Source of the DNA: Halarsenatibacter silvermanii
GTDB lineage: Bacteria > Bacillota > Halanaerobiia > Halanaerobiales > Halarsenatibacteraceae
Direction of reading: 5' to 3'
DNA: 64,000 nucleotides
Assembly (NCBI RefSeq): GCF_900103135.1
Contig: NZ_FNGO01000010.1
Coordinates: forward strand, 1-64,000
The notes beneath the pieces are model-generated. The model was not told the DNA's origin and did no database searches. It saw only the letters and a list, made by a program, of their open reading frames with translations. Positions 18,975-27,490 of the stretch are shown piece after piece. The translations under genes were made by a program, and so were the position numbers. Every line of letters begins with the position of its first letter. Position 1 is the stretch's first letter.

Positions 18975-19715
18975 ATGCAGCGAGTAAAACTTCATCTGGC
19001 CTATGACGGCACCGAATACAGCGGCTGGCAGATTCAAAAGAACACAGATCACACGATTCAGGAACACCTTGAAAGAGTTATCAGCCGTTATGATCCAGAA
19101 TTCAAAAGAGTTTATGGTGCCTGTCGCACGGATGCCGGGGTTCATGCTTTAAATCAGATCGCCCATTTTGATATGTCTGTTGATATACCCGAGGATAATA
19201 TAGCCACTGCTTTAAATGGTGATCTGCCCGAAGATATTGTCTGCTGGGATGCCGAAAAAGCTGCGGAAGATTTTCACAGCCGTTATGATGCCACAGGCAA
19301 AATTTATCGTTATCGAATAGATAATGGTAGTTTTCCGCATATTTATCATCACAGGTATTCCGCCTTTTTTTACGAAGATCTTGATCTTTTTTCCATGCAG
19401 AAAGCGGTCAGATATCTGCCAGGAAAAAAGGATTTCAGTTCATTTAGGGCCAAGGGATGTTCCAGTTCAACGCCGATCAGAGAAATTTTTTCCGCTGAAG
19501 TTTATCCTCAAAAAGATGAGGAAATATGGATAGAAGTCTCGGGTTCAGGTTTCTTATATAATATGGTCAGAATCATTGCCGGCACTCTGATAGAGATAGG
19601 CAGAGGGAAAATCTCCCCTGCTGAAATGGAGAAGATAATCGCGTCTAAGTCACGCGAAGCGGCTGGTTTTACCGCTCCTGCAGCCGGTCTTACCCTGGTA
19701 GAAATCTTTTATTAA
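18975..19715 (+). CDS. truA: tRNA pseudouridine synthase A
   Basis: TruA (246 residues) converts uridines 38-40 of the tRNA anticodon stem to pseudouridine. The catalytic aspartate lies in GACRTDAGVHALNQ at about 46-59. Other family blocks are LAYDGTEYSGWQIQ near the N-terminus and FLYNMVRIIAGTLIEIGRG near the C-terminus. Its place between ecfT and rplM is the standard Firmicute order. GGAGGAAA lies upstream. Confidence 0.95.
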   Translation: MQRVKLHLAYDGTEYSGWQIQKNTDHTIQEHLERVISRYDPEFKRVYGACRTDAGVHALNQIAHFDMSVDIPEDNIATALNGDLPEDIVCWDAEKAAEDFHSRYDATGKIYRYRIDNGSFPHIYHHRYSAFFYEDLDLFSMQKAVRYLPGKKDFSSFRAKGCSSSTPIREIFSAEVYPQKDEEIWIEVSGSGFLYNMVRIIAGTLIEIGRGKISPAEMEKIIASKSREAAGFTAPAAGLTLVEIFY

Positions 19716-19775
19716 CCTGGATTAAGTGGATTTAGAATATAAATTTTAGAATTTCGCACAAAGGAGGTTATACCT

Positions 19776-20204
19776 ATGTCAACTTACATGGCCAAACCGG
19801 ATGAAGTTGAGCAGGACTGGTATATTGTTGATGCCGAGGGAAAAACTCTGGGCCGAATGGCTTCCAAAATTGCCCGGGTTCTAAAGGGCAAGCATAAACC
19901 CGAATATACTCCTCATGTTGATACGGGCGATTATGTGATAGTAGTAAATGCTGGTAAAGTAGAGCTTACCGGCGATAAATGGGAGCAGAAGAAGTTAATT
20001 CGTCATTCTCATCATCCCGGAGGAATGAAAAAAATACCCTATGAACAGCTCAGGGAGAGCAATCCGGAGATAATCATCGAAGAAGCAGTCGATGGCATGC
20101 TCCCTAATAATTCTCTCGGCCGCAGGATGATGAAGAAACTTAAGGTATACGAAGGTTCTGATCATCCTCACCAGGCGCAAAAACCTGAAAAACTCGAACT
20201 ATGA
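19776..20204 (+). CDS. rplM: 50S ribosomal protein L13
   Basis: L13 (142 residues) is an early 50S assembly protein. It begins [20 protein letters not shown], has [28 protein letters not shown] (two adjacent conserved blocks) and [23 protein letters not shown]. The tail after [14 protein letters not shown] is standard. AAAGGAGG lies 8 bases before the ATG. Confidence 0.96.
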   Translation: MSTYMAKPDEVEQDWYIVDAEGKTLGRMASKIARVLKGKHKPEYTPHVDTGDYVIVVNAGKVELTGDKWEQKKLIRHSHHPGGMKKIPYEQLRESNPEIIIEEAVDGMLPNNSLGRRMMKKLKVYEGSDHPHQAQKPEKLEL

Positions 20205-20302
20205 CATGTTCAATATTAAGAACGAAATCTGAACAGCTGATAACCAGTTAAAATTATATCAAAAAAATAATTCTGAAAAGTTAATGAGAGGAGGTAGTTT
20301 TA

Positions 20303-20695
20303 ATGGCAGATGTTCAATATCAGGGCACCGGTAGGCGCAAAACTTCTACTGCCAGGGTGAGATTAATACCCGGCAGCGGCAATATAACAGTTAATGGTGA
20401 TGATGTAGAGGATTATTTTCACCGCCTTTCACAGATAAAGGATCTGAAATCTCCTCTGGAACTGGTGGAACAATCCGGCAGTCTGGACGTGGAGGTTAAT
20501 GTAAATGGAGGCGGAAAATCAGGTCAGGCCGGCGCTATCAGACATGGTATTGCCAGGGCTCTCCTGCAGGTTGACGAAGATTTTCGGGAACCTCTCAAAA
20601 AAGCCGGTTATCTGACAAGGGACCCCAGAATGAAAGAAAGAAAAAAATACGGCCTCAGAAAAGCCCGCAAAGCTCCTCAATTCTCCAAGAGATAA
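20303..20695 (+). CDS. rpsI: 30S ribosomal protein S9
   Basis: S9 (130 residues) reaches the P-site tRNA with its C-terminal tail. It shows [21 protein letters not shown] at the start (two conserved blocks), [20 protein letters not shown] in the middle and the basic terminus [17 protein letters not shown]. The 98 bases after rplM contain no terminator, so rplM-rpsI are probably cotranscribed. A strong terminator follows. Confidence 0.96.
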   Translation: MADVQYQGTGRRKTSTARVRLIPGSGNITVNGDDVEDYFHRLSQIKDLKSPLELVEQSGSLDVEVNVNGGGKSGQAGAIRHGIARALLQVDEDFREPLKKAGYLTRDPRMKERKKYGLRKARKAPQFSKR

Positions 20696-20719
20696 ACCTC
20701 TATTTAAATTATTTAGAGC

Positions 20720-20760
20720 AAAACCCCTTCCTTCCCCTGGCTGGAAGAGGGGTTTTTTGT
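20720..20760 (+). terminator. Rho-independent terminator after rpsI
   Basis: AAAACCCCTTCC (20720-20731) pairs with GGAAGAGGGGTTTT (about 20743-20756), with one small bulge, and a T-run follows. This closes the ribosomal protein supercluster. Confidence 0.85.
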
Positions 20761-20923
20761 TTTATGAAGGGATCTTTGAAAGCTGCAGGAAGGAAAATGT
20801 CAGCAAGTTCAGTAATAATTAAATAGAGAGAAGGCAGGGAATGACAGCGATAAATTAATTGCAGGGAAGATGACTTTTTAACAAACTCATAATCTGCCAT
20901 GATTTAGGAGGGGTTTTTATCAG

Positions 20924-21721
20924 ATGAAAATAGCAGGTGGGCTCTTTCCTCATCCTCCGATTATAATACCGGAAGTTGGCGGCCAAAAGAGGTTTGAGGC
21001 TGAAAAAACAATCGATGCCACCAGAGATCTAGCCCGGGAGATGTCAGAAGCTGATCCTCAGTTAATAATCTTTTCGGGACCTCATGGTCAGGCTCGGGGC
21101 GAGGAAGTTACTGTGCTCCAAAAAGAAAGATTGAGCGGTGATTTCTCTCAGTTTAATACTCCCGAGGTCGAACTCTCGGTAGAGAGCCTTCCCGAAAAAA
21201 TTTCCGAATTAAACGATACTGCCCGCTCTGAAGGCTGGTCTATCAGCTCACTCGACGATCCAGTTAGCGCTCAGCTTGATCATGGCGTGTTAGTTCCCCT
21301 TTATTTTCTGCGCGAGGCCGGCCTGAGCCAGGATATACCCTGGATAATAATAAATGTGGCTTTTTGGTCTCCGGAAAAGCTGTTTGGTTTTGGACAGTTC
21401 CTGAACGAATTTTTTGGAGATGAGGATGTTTTATTCGTATGCAGTGGCGATTTATCTCACAGGCTTAAGCCTGGAGCTCCGGGAGGATATGATCCCCACG
21501 GCGAAAAATTTGATCGAAAATTGATGGAACTGCTGGAGCAGGAAAGAATACATGATATAATAGATTTGGACAGTCAGCTCAGAGAGAAAGCCGGGGAATG
21601 CGGCTACAGGCCGCTTTTAATTGCGCTGGGATTCTGTCAGAACGAAAATTTGAATGTAGAGGTAAAATCTTACCAGGGTCCCTTCGGCGTGGGGTATGGT
21701 GTTGCTGGTTTTTATAATTAA
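20924..21721 (+). CDS. AmmeMemoRadiSam system LigB-like (class III extradiol dioxygenase-type) protein
   Basis: This 265-residue protein has the LigB/MEMO1-like fold of class III extradiol dioxygenases. Candidate metal-site segments are GLFPHPPIIIPEVG (His10), IFSGPHGQ at about 50-57, LDHGVLVPLYFL and CSGDLSHRLKPGAPGGYDPHG. Similar domains are often fused to AMMECR1 in Firmicutes, but here AMMECR1 is the next gene. With the radical SAM gene at 22267 they form the AmmeMemoRadiSam trio. Its reaction is not known to me, and ring cleavage should not be assumed. The 163 bases after the rpsI terminator hold no promoter that I can support. Confidence 0.8.
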   Translation: MKIAGGLFPHPPIIIPEVGGQKRFEAEKTIDATRDLAREMSEADPQLIIFSGPHGQARGEEVTVLQKERLSGDFSQFNTPEVELSVESLPEKISELNDTARSEGWSISSLDDPVSAQLDHGVLVPLYFLREAGLSQDIPWIIINVAFWSPEKLFGFGQFLNEFFGDEDVLFVCSGDLSHRLKPGAPGGYDPHGEKFDRKLMELLEQERIHDIIDLDSQLREKAGECGYRPLLIALGFCQNENLNVEVKSYQGPFGVGYGVAGFYN

Positions 21722-21736
21722 AGGGAGGTCCTGATA

Positions 21737-22267
21737 ATGGACGAACTGGATTTTTCACCGACCAGATTGGCCCGGAATGTTCTCGAGAATTATTTGGAAC
21801 GCGGAAAAATACCCGAGTTGCCGGAGACAGAAATAAAGGCAGGAGCTTTTGTCACTTTAAAAAAAGCTGAACATGATGAACTCCGGGGTTGTATTGGTAC
21901 GATCGAGCCTTCTACCGATCTGGTAACTAAAGAGATTGCCAAAAATGCTGTCAGTTCAGCCACTAATGATCCTCGTTTCCCTTCTGTTAGCAGGGAGGAA
22001 CTAGACAATATAAAAATTTCTGTCGATATTCTCGGCAAGAAGGAACCCGTTAACGATGTTTCCAAACTCGATCCTGAAAGATATGGGGTCGTTGTTGAAA
22101 AGGGCCAGAAAAGAGGAGTGCTCCTGCCCGATTTAGAAGGGGTGGATACCGCCAGTCGACAGCTGGAAATAGCCTGCCGCAAAGCCGGGATAAGCCCCGG
22201 TGAGCTTGATGATATTCAGGCGAGCATCTATAGATTTCTCGTCAGAAGGTACGAGGAGGAATTTTAA
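21737..22267 (+). CDS. AMMECR1 domain protein (AmmeMemoRadiSam system protein A)
   Basis: The 176-residue protein is a stand-alone AMMECR1 domain. Its hallmark is ELRGCIGTIEPSTDL at about 50-64, followed by NAVSSATNDPRFPSVSREEL and GVLLPDLEGV near the C-terminus. The surface-exposed LRGCIGT motif is nearly invariant across bacteria, archaea and humans. It starts 16 bases after the LigB-like gene with AGGGAGGTC upstream. Its TAA overlaps the ATG of the radical SAM gene, so all three are coupled. No biochemical role is assigned here. Confidence 0.9.
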   Translation: MDELDFSPTRLARNVLENYLERGKIPELPETEIKAGAFVTLKKAEHDELRGCIGTIEPSTDLVTKEIAKNAVSSATNDPRFPSVSREELDNIKISVDILGKKEPVNDVSKLDPERYGVVVEKGQKRGVLLPDLEGVDTASRQLEIACRKAGISPGELDDIQASIYRFLVRRYEEEF

Positions 22268-23268
22268 TGAACTCGGAGGTTGAAAGGGAAGCAGAACATT
22301 ATAAATCGGTGAATGAAGATGAACTGATATGCGAGTTATGTCCTCATTCCTGTCGGTTAGCTTCTGGAGATAAAGGAATCTGCCGGGTGCGTGAAAATCA
22401 GAGCGGCAGACTTTATTCTCTCAATTACGGACAGGTCACTTCAGCTGCTATGGACCCGATAGAAAAAAAGCCCTTATATCATTTTCAACCCGGGACTTCG
22501 ACTCTCTCGCTGGGCACCTGGGGCTGTAATTTAACCTGCAGTTTCTGCCAAAACTGGCGTATAAGTCAGGGAAATCCTACCGCAAGAAATTATTCTCCGG
22601 CTGGGATAGTCGAGCTGGCCCTGGACAAAAACAGTTCCACAATCTCTTTTACTTATTCGGAGCCGATTGTCTGGTACGAATTTATAGAAGATACTGCTCC
22701 TCTTGCAGATGAGCATGATCTGGATTTAATTCTTGTTACCAATGGGTTTATAAACCGCAGTCCATTGAAGAAGTTGATACCTCATATTTCTGCCTGCAAT
22801 GTCGATCTCAAAGCGATGAATGCAGATTTTTACCGGCAAAATTGTGGCGGGGGAGATCCTGAACACGTTCGGCGGACAATCGAAGAATTATTTTCTGCAG
22901 GCATACATGTTGAGGTCACCTATCTTCTGATCCCCGGAGAAAATGACGATAGGGAGGAGCTTATCGAGCTCTGTGAATTTCTGCAGGAGCTCAATCCGGG
23001 TATCCCATTGCACATATCCCGCTATTTTCCCCGTCACCAGTTCAAAAGGCAAAAAACACCGGATGAAACTCTCAAGGGAAGTTATGAACTGGCCAGCTCG
23101 ATGCTGGACCATGTTTATCTTGGGAATATTGATCTCCCGGATGTTCGCACAACCTTCTGTCCTGACTGTGGGGCTGAAGTTATTGATCGTTCCTATTATA
23201 ATTTGAAAAATAAGCTCCAGGCGGGGAATTGTCCGGACTGCGGTGCTGAAATTTACGGTGTTTTTTAA
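22267..23268 (+). CDS. amrS: AmmeMemoRadiSam system radical SAM enzyme
   Basis: This is a radical SAM protein (333 residues) related to PflA-type activases. The cluster motif C87-x3-C91-x2-C94 lies in GTWGCNLTCSFCQNW. An N-terminal cysteine-rich segment (C22, C25, C29, C39) precedes it, and two CPDCGAE repeats at the C-terminus look like a zinc ribbon. The pattern MDPIEKKPLYHFQPG is typical of the family. The ATG overlaps the AMMECR1 stop. The substrate is unknown to me; the neighbouring AMMECR1 and LigB-like proteins are likely partners. Confidence 0.88.
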   Translation: MNSEVEREAEHYKSVNEDELICELCPHSCRLASGDKGICRVRENQSGRLYSLNYGQVTSAAMDPIEKKPLYHFQPGTSTLSLGTWGCNLTCSFCQNWRISQGNPTARNYSPAGIVELALDKNSSTISFTYSEPIVWYEFIEDTAPLADEHDLDLILVTNGFINRSPLKKLIPHISACNVDLKAMNADFYRQNCGGGDPEHVRRTIEELFSAGIHVEVTYLLIPGENDDREELIELCEFLQELNPGIPLHISRYFPRHQFKRQKTPDETLKGSYELASSMLDHVYLGNIDLPDVRTTFCPDCGAEVIDRSYYNLKNKLQAGNCPDCGAEIYGVF

Positions 23269-23332
23269 TTAATATTAAATTCACGGACGGGAAAAATAAT
23301 CTCCACCAATAAATCAAAGAGGAGGAAGTTCA

Positions 23333-24682
23333 GTGGGATCATATTTTGGAACTGATGGAGTCAGGGGAGTGGCTAATGAGGATTTGACTCCCGAGCTGGC
23401 GTTAAAGCTGGGCAAAGCCGGGGGAGATCTGCTGCTGAAAAAAGCCGCCCCGGAAATCAGCCGGGAAGAGGCCCGGGTAATTGTGGGGAAGGACACCCGT
23501 ATATCTGGAGATATGCTTTTTGGAGCTTTGATGGCAGGTCTGGCTGCTGTTGGAATCGACGTGGTGAATGCTGGAGTAGTTCCCACTCCGGCTGTAGCAT
23601 TTATGACATCCAGGAGCAGGGCTTTGGGGGGGATAATGATTTCCGCCTCTCATAACCCTGTGGCCGATAATGGTATTAAATTTTTTGATGCGGAAGGCTT
23701 TAAACTCTCCGATGAGGAAGAAGATGAAATAGAGACTCTGCTGGAGGAGGAATTGGATAGAGCTGCTCCCGATCAGGTAGGCAGAAGGTTTGAGGCAGAT
23801 GAAGCTTTGATTGACGACTATCTGGAGAGCTTAAAGGAGGCTGCTGGAATAGATCTCTCAGAACTTAATGCAGTTCTCGACTGCGCTCAGGGAGCGGCTC
23901 ACAATCTGGGCCCCCGTGTTTTGAAAGAGCTGGGGGTGGGTTGCAAAGTGCTTAATGATGAGGGCAGGGGGGATTTGATCAATGTGAAATCCGGTTCTAC
24001 TGACCCCGACCGTGTGAAAAAAAGTGTTGTCAATTCAAAAGCTGATCTGGGTATTGCTCTCGACGGTGATGCCGACAGGTGTCTTCTCATAGATGAAAAT
24101 GGCAAAGAAGTTGATGGGGATCGGATTTTGAGCATCTGCGCACTCGATATGATTGAAAATGGCGGTTTGAACAAAAACAGGCTGGTCACAACTAAATACA
24201 GCAATCTCGGCCTGAGAGAGCTGCTTTCCCGGAAAGGTGCTTCGGTCGAATTTGCTGCCAGCGGCGATAAATATGTGCTGGAAAAAATGAAACGAGAAGA
24301 TCTTAATCTGGGCGGAGAAAAATCCGGTCATATAATTTTTCTTGATCACAACACTACCGGTGATGGACTTCTTACCGCTTTAAAAGTAATGTCGGTAATG
24401 GTGCGCCAGAATATATCTCTGAGTGATCTGAGCAGCAGATTCTCACCCTGGCCACAAAAACTCATTAATATCAGGGTCTCCAGAAAGAACGAATGGTCAG
24501 ACAATGAGGAGATCAACAGGGAAATTAGCAGGGCTGAAGAGGATTTAAGTGATGGCCGTGTTTTTGTCAGAGCCTCGGGCACAGAACCTCTGGTAAGGGT
24601 TATGCTGGAGAGCAGAGATGAAGAGAAAATCAAAAAATGGCAGGAGCGGCTGGAAGCAGTAATTTCCCGGGAATTAAATTAG
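23333..24682 (+). CDS. glmM: Phosphoglucosamine mutase
   Basis: GlmM (449 residues) converts glucosamine-6-phosphate to glucosamine-1-phosphate for peptidoglycan precursor synthesis. The active-site serine is S106 in ISASHNPV, the metal loop is DGDADR at about 245-250, and the C-terminal phosphate-binding loop is RASGTEPLVRVM. The N-terminus GSYFGTDGVRG is diagnostic. Translation starts at GTG 23333 after GAGGAGGAAG. A probable promoter lies just downstream of its stop. Confidence 0.95.
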   Translation: MGSYFGTDGVRGVANEDLTPELALKLGKAGGDLLLKKAAPEISREEARVIVGKDTRISGDMLFGALMAGLAAVGIDVVNAGVVPTPAVAFMTSRSRALGGIMISASHNPVADNGIKFFDAEGFKLSDEEEDEIETLLEEELDRAAPDQVGRRFEADEALIDDYLESLKEAAGIDLSELNAVLDCAQGAAHNLGPRVLKELGVGCKVLNDEGRGDLINVKSGSTDPDRVKKSVVNSKADLGIALDGDADRCLLIDENGKEVDGDRILSICALDMIENGGLNKNRLVTTKYSNLGLRELLSRKGASVEFAASGDKYVLEKMKREDLNLGGEKSGHIIFLDHNTTGDGLLTALKVMSVMVRQNISLSDLSSRFSPWPQKLINIRVSRKNEWSDNEEINREISRAEEDLSDGRVFVRASGTEPLVRVMLESRDEEKIKKWQERLEAVISRELN

Positions 24683-24689
24683 GATATTC

Positions 24690-24718
24690 TTGTTATCAGT
24701 TGATAGATATCGTATAAG
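24690..24718 (+). promoter_or_regulatory. SigA-type promoter candidate before acpS
   Basis: TTGTTA (24690-24695) is separated by 17 bases from TATAAG (24713-24718), in the 163-base space between glmM and acpS. The predicted leader is about 120 bases. A TTGACA at 24752 has no matching -10. Confidence 0.4.
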
Positions 24719-24845
24719 ATCACTATCTTCCAGTACAACTAAATGAAGTTTTTGACACACCTATTTACCAACAGAAGACAAGAAGGTCCTTAAATTAATT
24801 GTTGTTTAGATATGAAAGTCTGGAGCAAAACAGGAGGTTAAACTG

Positions 24846-25232
24846 ATGATAATAGGTCACGGGGTGGATATAGTTGAGATAGCCCGTGTTGAAAATATAT
24901 TAAATCGCTTCCCTGACAGGTTTATGTCCAGGGTGTTTACCGAAGAAGAGAAAAAATACTGCCGTAATCAGGTGGTACCGGCTGAAAGTTTTTCAGCCCG
25001 CCTGGCCGCTAAAGAGGCAGTGTATAAAGCGCTATCTCCTGAGATTGATATTCTTTACTGGCAGGAAATAGAAGTTGTCTGCTTTCCCGAACAGATCGGC
25101 ATACCTAAGCTGAAGCTGAGGGGAGAGACAGAAAACCTGGAAAAACGCCTGGGAATAAAAAACTGGCATTTAAGCCTGAGCCATGAAAGAGAGTACGCAG
25201 CAGCTTCAGTCATAGCTGAAGGAGGAGATTGA
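24846..25232 (+). CDS. acpS: Holo-[acyl-carrier-protein] synthase
   Basis: AcpS (128 residues) transfers 4'-phosphopantetheine from CoA to acyl carrier protein. The magnesium ligands are visible as D8 in GHGVDIVEI and E57 in RLAAKEAVYKAL, and the C-terminal block WHLSLSHEREYAAA is conserved. It has CAGGAGG upstream and is followed 4 bases later by nnr, an arrangement common in Firmicutes. Confidence 0.95.
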   Translation: MIIGHGVDIVEIARVENILNRFPDRFMSRVFTEEEKKYCRNQVVPAESFSARLAAKEAVYKALSPEIDILYWQEIEVVCFPEQIGIPKLKLRGETENLEKRLGIKNWHLSLSHEREYAAASVIAEGGD

Positions 25233-25236
25233 TTAA

Positions 25237-26805
25237 ATGATATTATTAACCGGCGAAGAGATGGCCAGGGCGGATAAAAAAGCAATCGATATGGGAATGC
25301 CCGAGTTGATTCTGATGGAGACAGCCGGACGATCGACGGCAGCAGGAACATATTCGCGATGGCAGGATAGAGCAGAAGAGGGAATTGTCGTCATTTCAGG
25401 AGGCGGTAATAATGGAGGCGATGGTCTGGTCGCCGCCCGATATTTCGATAGCTGGGGGCTGGATGTTAAAGTTATATTGCTAACTTCTCCTGAAAATCTG
25501 GAGGGAGTGAATAGAGAGAATTACCGCATGTGCAGGCTGCAGAATATCGAAATAATACCGGAAAACTCCGGGAAAATTGATGCAGCTGAGGATATGATCG
25601 CCGAAGCCGGTATAATAGTAGATGCCATGCTGGGTACGGGATTGAAGGGAGCCGTTAGAGGTAAAGCGGCCGAGATGGTGGAACTGGTAAATAAAGCCGG
25701 AGCTGCCAGAATAGCAGTTGATATTCCAACAGGAGTGGAAGCTGGCACCGGCAGGGCGCCGGGTGGGGCGGTAAAAGCTGATCTTACTGTCACCATGCAG
25801 GATGCCAAGGTCGGTCACCTGCTTTATCCCGGCCGCAGCTTCTGCGGTGAGCTGACAGTTTCCGATTTGGGTTTTCCCGATGAAGTCTACGATGAGATAG
25901 AACCTCAACATTTCCGGCTGGTTGATGAAGAGGTGAGCTCTTTACTGCCTCCCAGACCGGAAACAGGTCATAAAGGTACTTTCGGTGAAGTGCTGGTAGC
26001 TGCTGGATCCAGGAATATGCCGGGAGCAGCCCTTCTGACAGCTAAAGCTGCTCTGGCAGGTGGCGCTGGAGTGGTCAGGCTCGCCCTGCCGGAGGAGTCA
26101 GCTGCCGCTATAACATCTGCCGCTCCTGAAATTGTGCTGATACCTCTTGCAGGTGAAGAGGGTGAGCTTTCGAGCTCGAACTTAGAAAAATTAATCGGAT
26201 ACGCAGATAGCGCTGACGCTATGGCTCTAGGGCCGGGCCTGGGCAGCGGAGAGCCGGCGGCGGAACTGGTTAATGGACTTTTAAAAGAATTAGATCTGCC
26301 GCTGGTGCTCGATGCCGACGGGATAAACAATCTTTCCGAACTGGCCCTGGCTGCCGGATATTCCGGTGAGCTGATCATGACTCCTCATCCTGGTGAAATG
26401 GGCAGGCTTCTGGAAATGAGTCCTCAGCAGGTAGTTGAGAACAAACTGGATGTCGCCCGGGAATTTTCCCGTGAACAGGACTGTGAATTAATTTTGAAGG
26501 GAGCAGACACTCTTTCAGCTCTGACTGAAGGCGAGGTCTTTATAAATCCGACCGGTAATCAGGGTATGGCTACTGCCGGGAGCGGCGACGTACTGACAGG
26601 CCTGACTGCCGGCCTTCTTGCACAAACCCAGAATTCCGAAATTTCCGCCTGCCTGGCTCCTTATCTTCACGGCAGGGCTGGTGATATGGCTTTAGAAGAA
26701 AAAGGCAGCTATTCTCTTACTGCCGGTGATATACTCGATCGATTGGGAGCAGCTTTTTCCTCTGTAAGCAAAAATGCTGTTCGTCAGGAGGATAAAAGAG
26801 AATGA
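25237..26805 (+). CDS. nnr: Bifunctional NAD(P)HX epimerase/dehydratase
   Basis: This 522-residue enzyme repairs hydrated NAD(P)H. The N-terminal epimerase domain (1 to about 215) contains VISGGGNNGGDGLVAARY (two conserved parts) and VDIPTGVEAGTG. The C-terminal ADP-dependent dehydratase domain, of ribokinase type, shows HKGTFGEVLVAAGS, LGPGLGSG, TPHPGEMGRL and the AGSGDVLTG loop. The end overlaps dcd by 4 bases (ATGA). Confidence 0.95.
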   Translation: MILLTGEEMARADKKAIDMGMPELILMETAGRSTAAGTYSRWQDRAEEGIVVISGGGNNGGDGLVAARYFDSWGLDVKVILLTSPENLEGVNRENYRMCRLQNIEIIPENSGKIDAAEDMIAEAGIIVDAMLGTGLKGAVRGKAAEMVELVNKAGAARIAVDIPTGVEAGTGRAPGGAVKADLTVTMQDAKVGHLLYPGRSFCGELTVSDLGFPDEVYDEIEPQHFRLVDEEVSSLLPPRPETGHKGTFGEVLVAAGSRNMPGAALLTAKAALAGGAGVVRLALPEESAAAITSAAPEIVLIPLAGEEGELSSSNLEKLIGYADSADAMALGPGLGSGEPAAELVNGLLKELDLPLVLDADGINNLSELALAAGYSGELIMTPHPGEMGRLLEMSPQQVVENKLDVAREFSREQDCELILKGADTLSALTEGEVFINPTGNQGMATAGSGDVLTGLTAGLLAQTQNSEISACLAPYLHGRAGDMALEEKGSYSLTAGDILDRLGAAFSSVSKNAVRQEDKRE

Positions 26806-27353
26806 TACTCTCCGATAAAACCCTCAAAGAGATGATAGATAAAGATGTTTTGCAGATTGAACCCCTTACTGAGGGGCAGCTGCAGCCGGCTTCAGTCGAT
26901 CTGCGGCTGGGGAAAAATTTTCTTAAGATAGATGAGAATATGATGGAAGCGATGTCGCTCAAAGAAAAACCGGATTACACTGAGATGAACCGTTCGGAGA
27001 TAGTAATTCCTCCCCATTCTTTTTTGCTGGCCAGCACACGGGAAAAAATTTCTCTTCCCGATGATCTGACCGCTTTTGTGGAAGGTCGCAGTTCAATTGG
27101 CAGAATGGGCCTTTTTATTCAGAATGCCGGCTGGGTGGATCCCGGTTTTTCCGGCCAGCTGACGCTTGAACTTTTCAATGCCAACAGGCTGCCGATAAAA
27201 CTTTATGCGGGCAGGCGAATCTGCCAGCTGGTTTTTTCGAGAATGGACCAAAAGGCCGAGTCTCCTTACTGCGGCAAATACCAAAATCAACAGCGGGCAG
27301 TCGGCAGTCTGGCATGCCAGGACAGCGAGATAGCCTCCGGATCCGCTGATTGA
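26802..27353 (+). CDS. dcd: dCTP deaminase
   Basis: Dcd (183 residues) deaminates dCTP to dUTP. The signature EGRSSIGRMGLFI (about 88-100) includes the substrate-binding serine and arginine, the catalytic glutamate lies in QLTLELFNAN, and the C-terminus has RRICQLVFSRMD and YCGKYQNQQ. Length fits the deaminase family; whether it also has dUTPase activity cannot be told by eye. It starts inside the nnr stop. A strong promoter follows its end. Confidence 0.92.
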   Translation: MILSDKTLKEMIDKDVLQIEPLTEGQLQPASVDLRLGKNFLKIDENMMEAMSLKEKPDYTEMNRSEIVIPPHSFLLASTREKISLPDDLTAFVEGRSSIGRMGLFIQNAGWVDPGFSGQLTLELFNANRLPIKLYAGRRICQLVFSRMDQKAESPYCGKYQNQQRAVGSLACQDSEIASGSAD

Positions 27354-27393
27354 GGAAAAGATAAAAGTTTCAAAATTTGTTTTAGCAATATGT

Positions 27394-27423
27394 TTGCACC
27401 CGGCTCGAGATTTATGTTATACT
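27394..27423 (+). promoter_or_regulatory. SigA-type promoter for the UPF1-like helicase
   Basis: TTGCAC (27394-27399) and TATACT (27418-27423) are separated by 18 bases, with an extended TG ahead of the -10. Transcription would start near 27430, giving a leader of about 60 bases before ATG 27491. Confidence 0.7.
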
Positions 27424-27490
27424 TCCCACTGTGGCAAATATTTCAGTCGGTTCTGTAAAACCAGCAGCGGATAAAAGTGAGGTGTATAAT

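Noticed and set aside
24752-24780. TTGACA at 24752 as a second acpS promoter
   Set aside because: No -10 hexamer is found at 16-18 bases; TTGTTA and TATAAG upstream are preferred.
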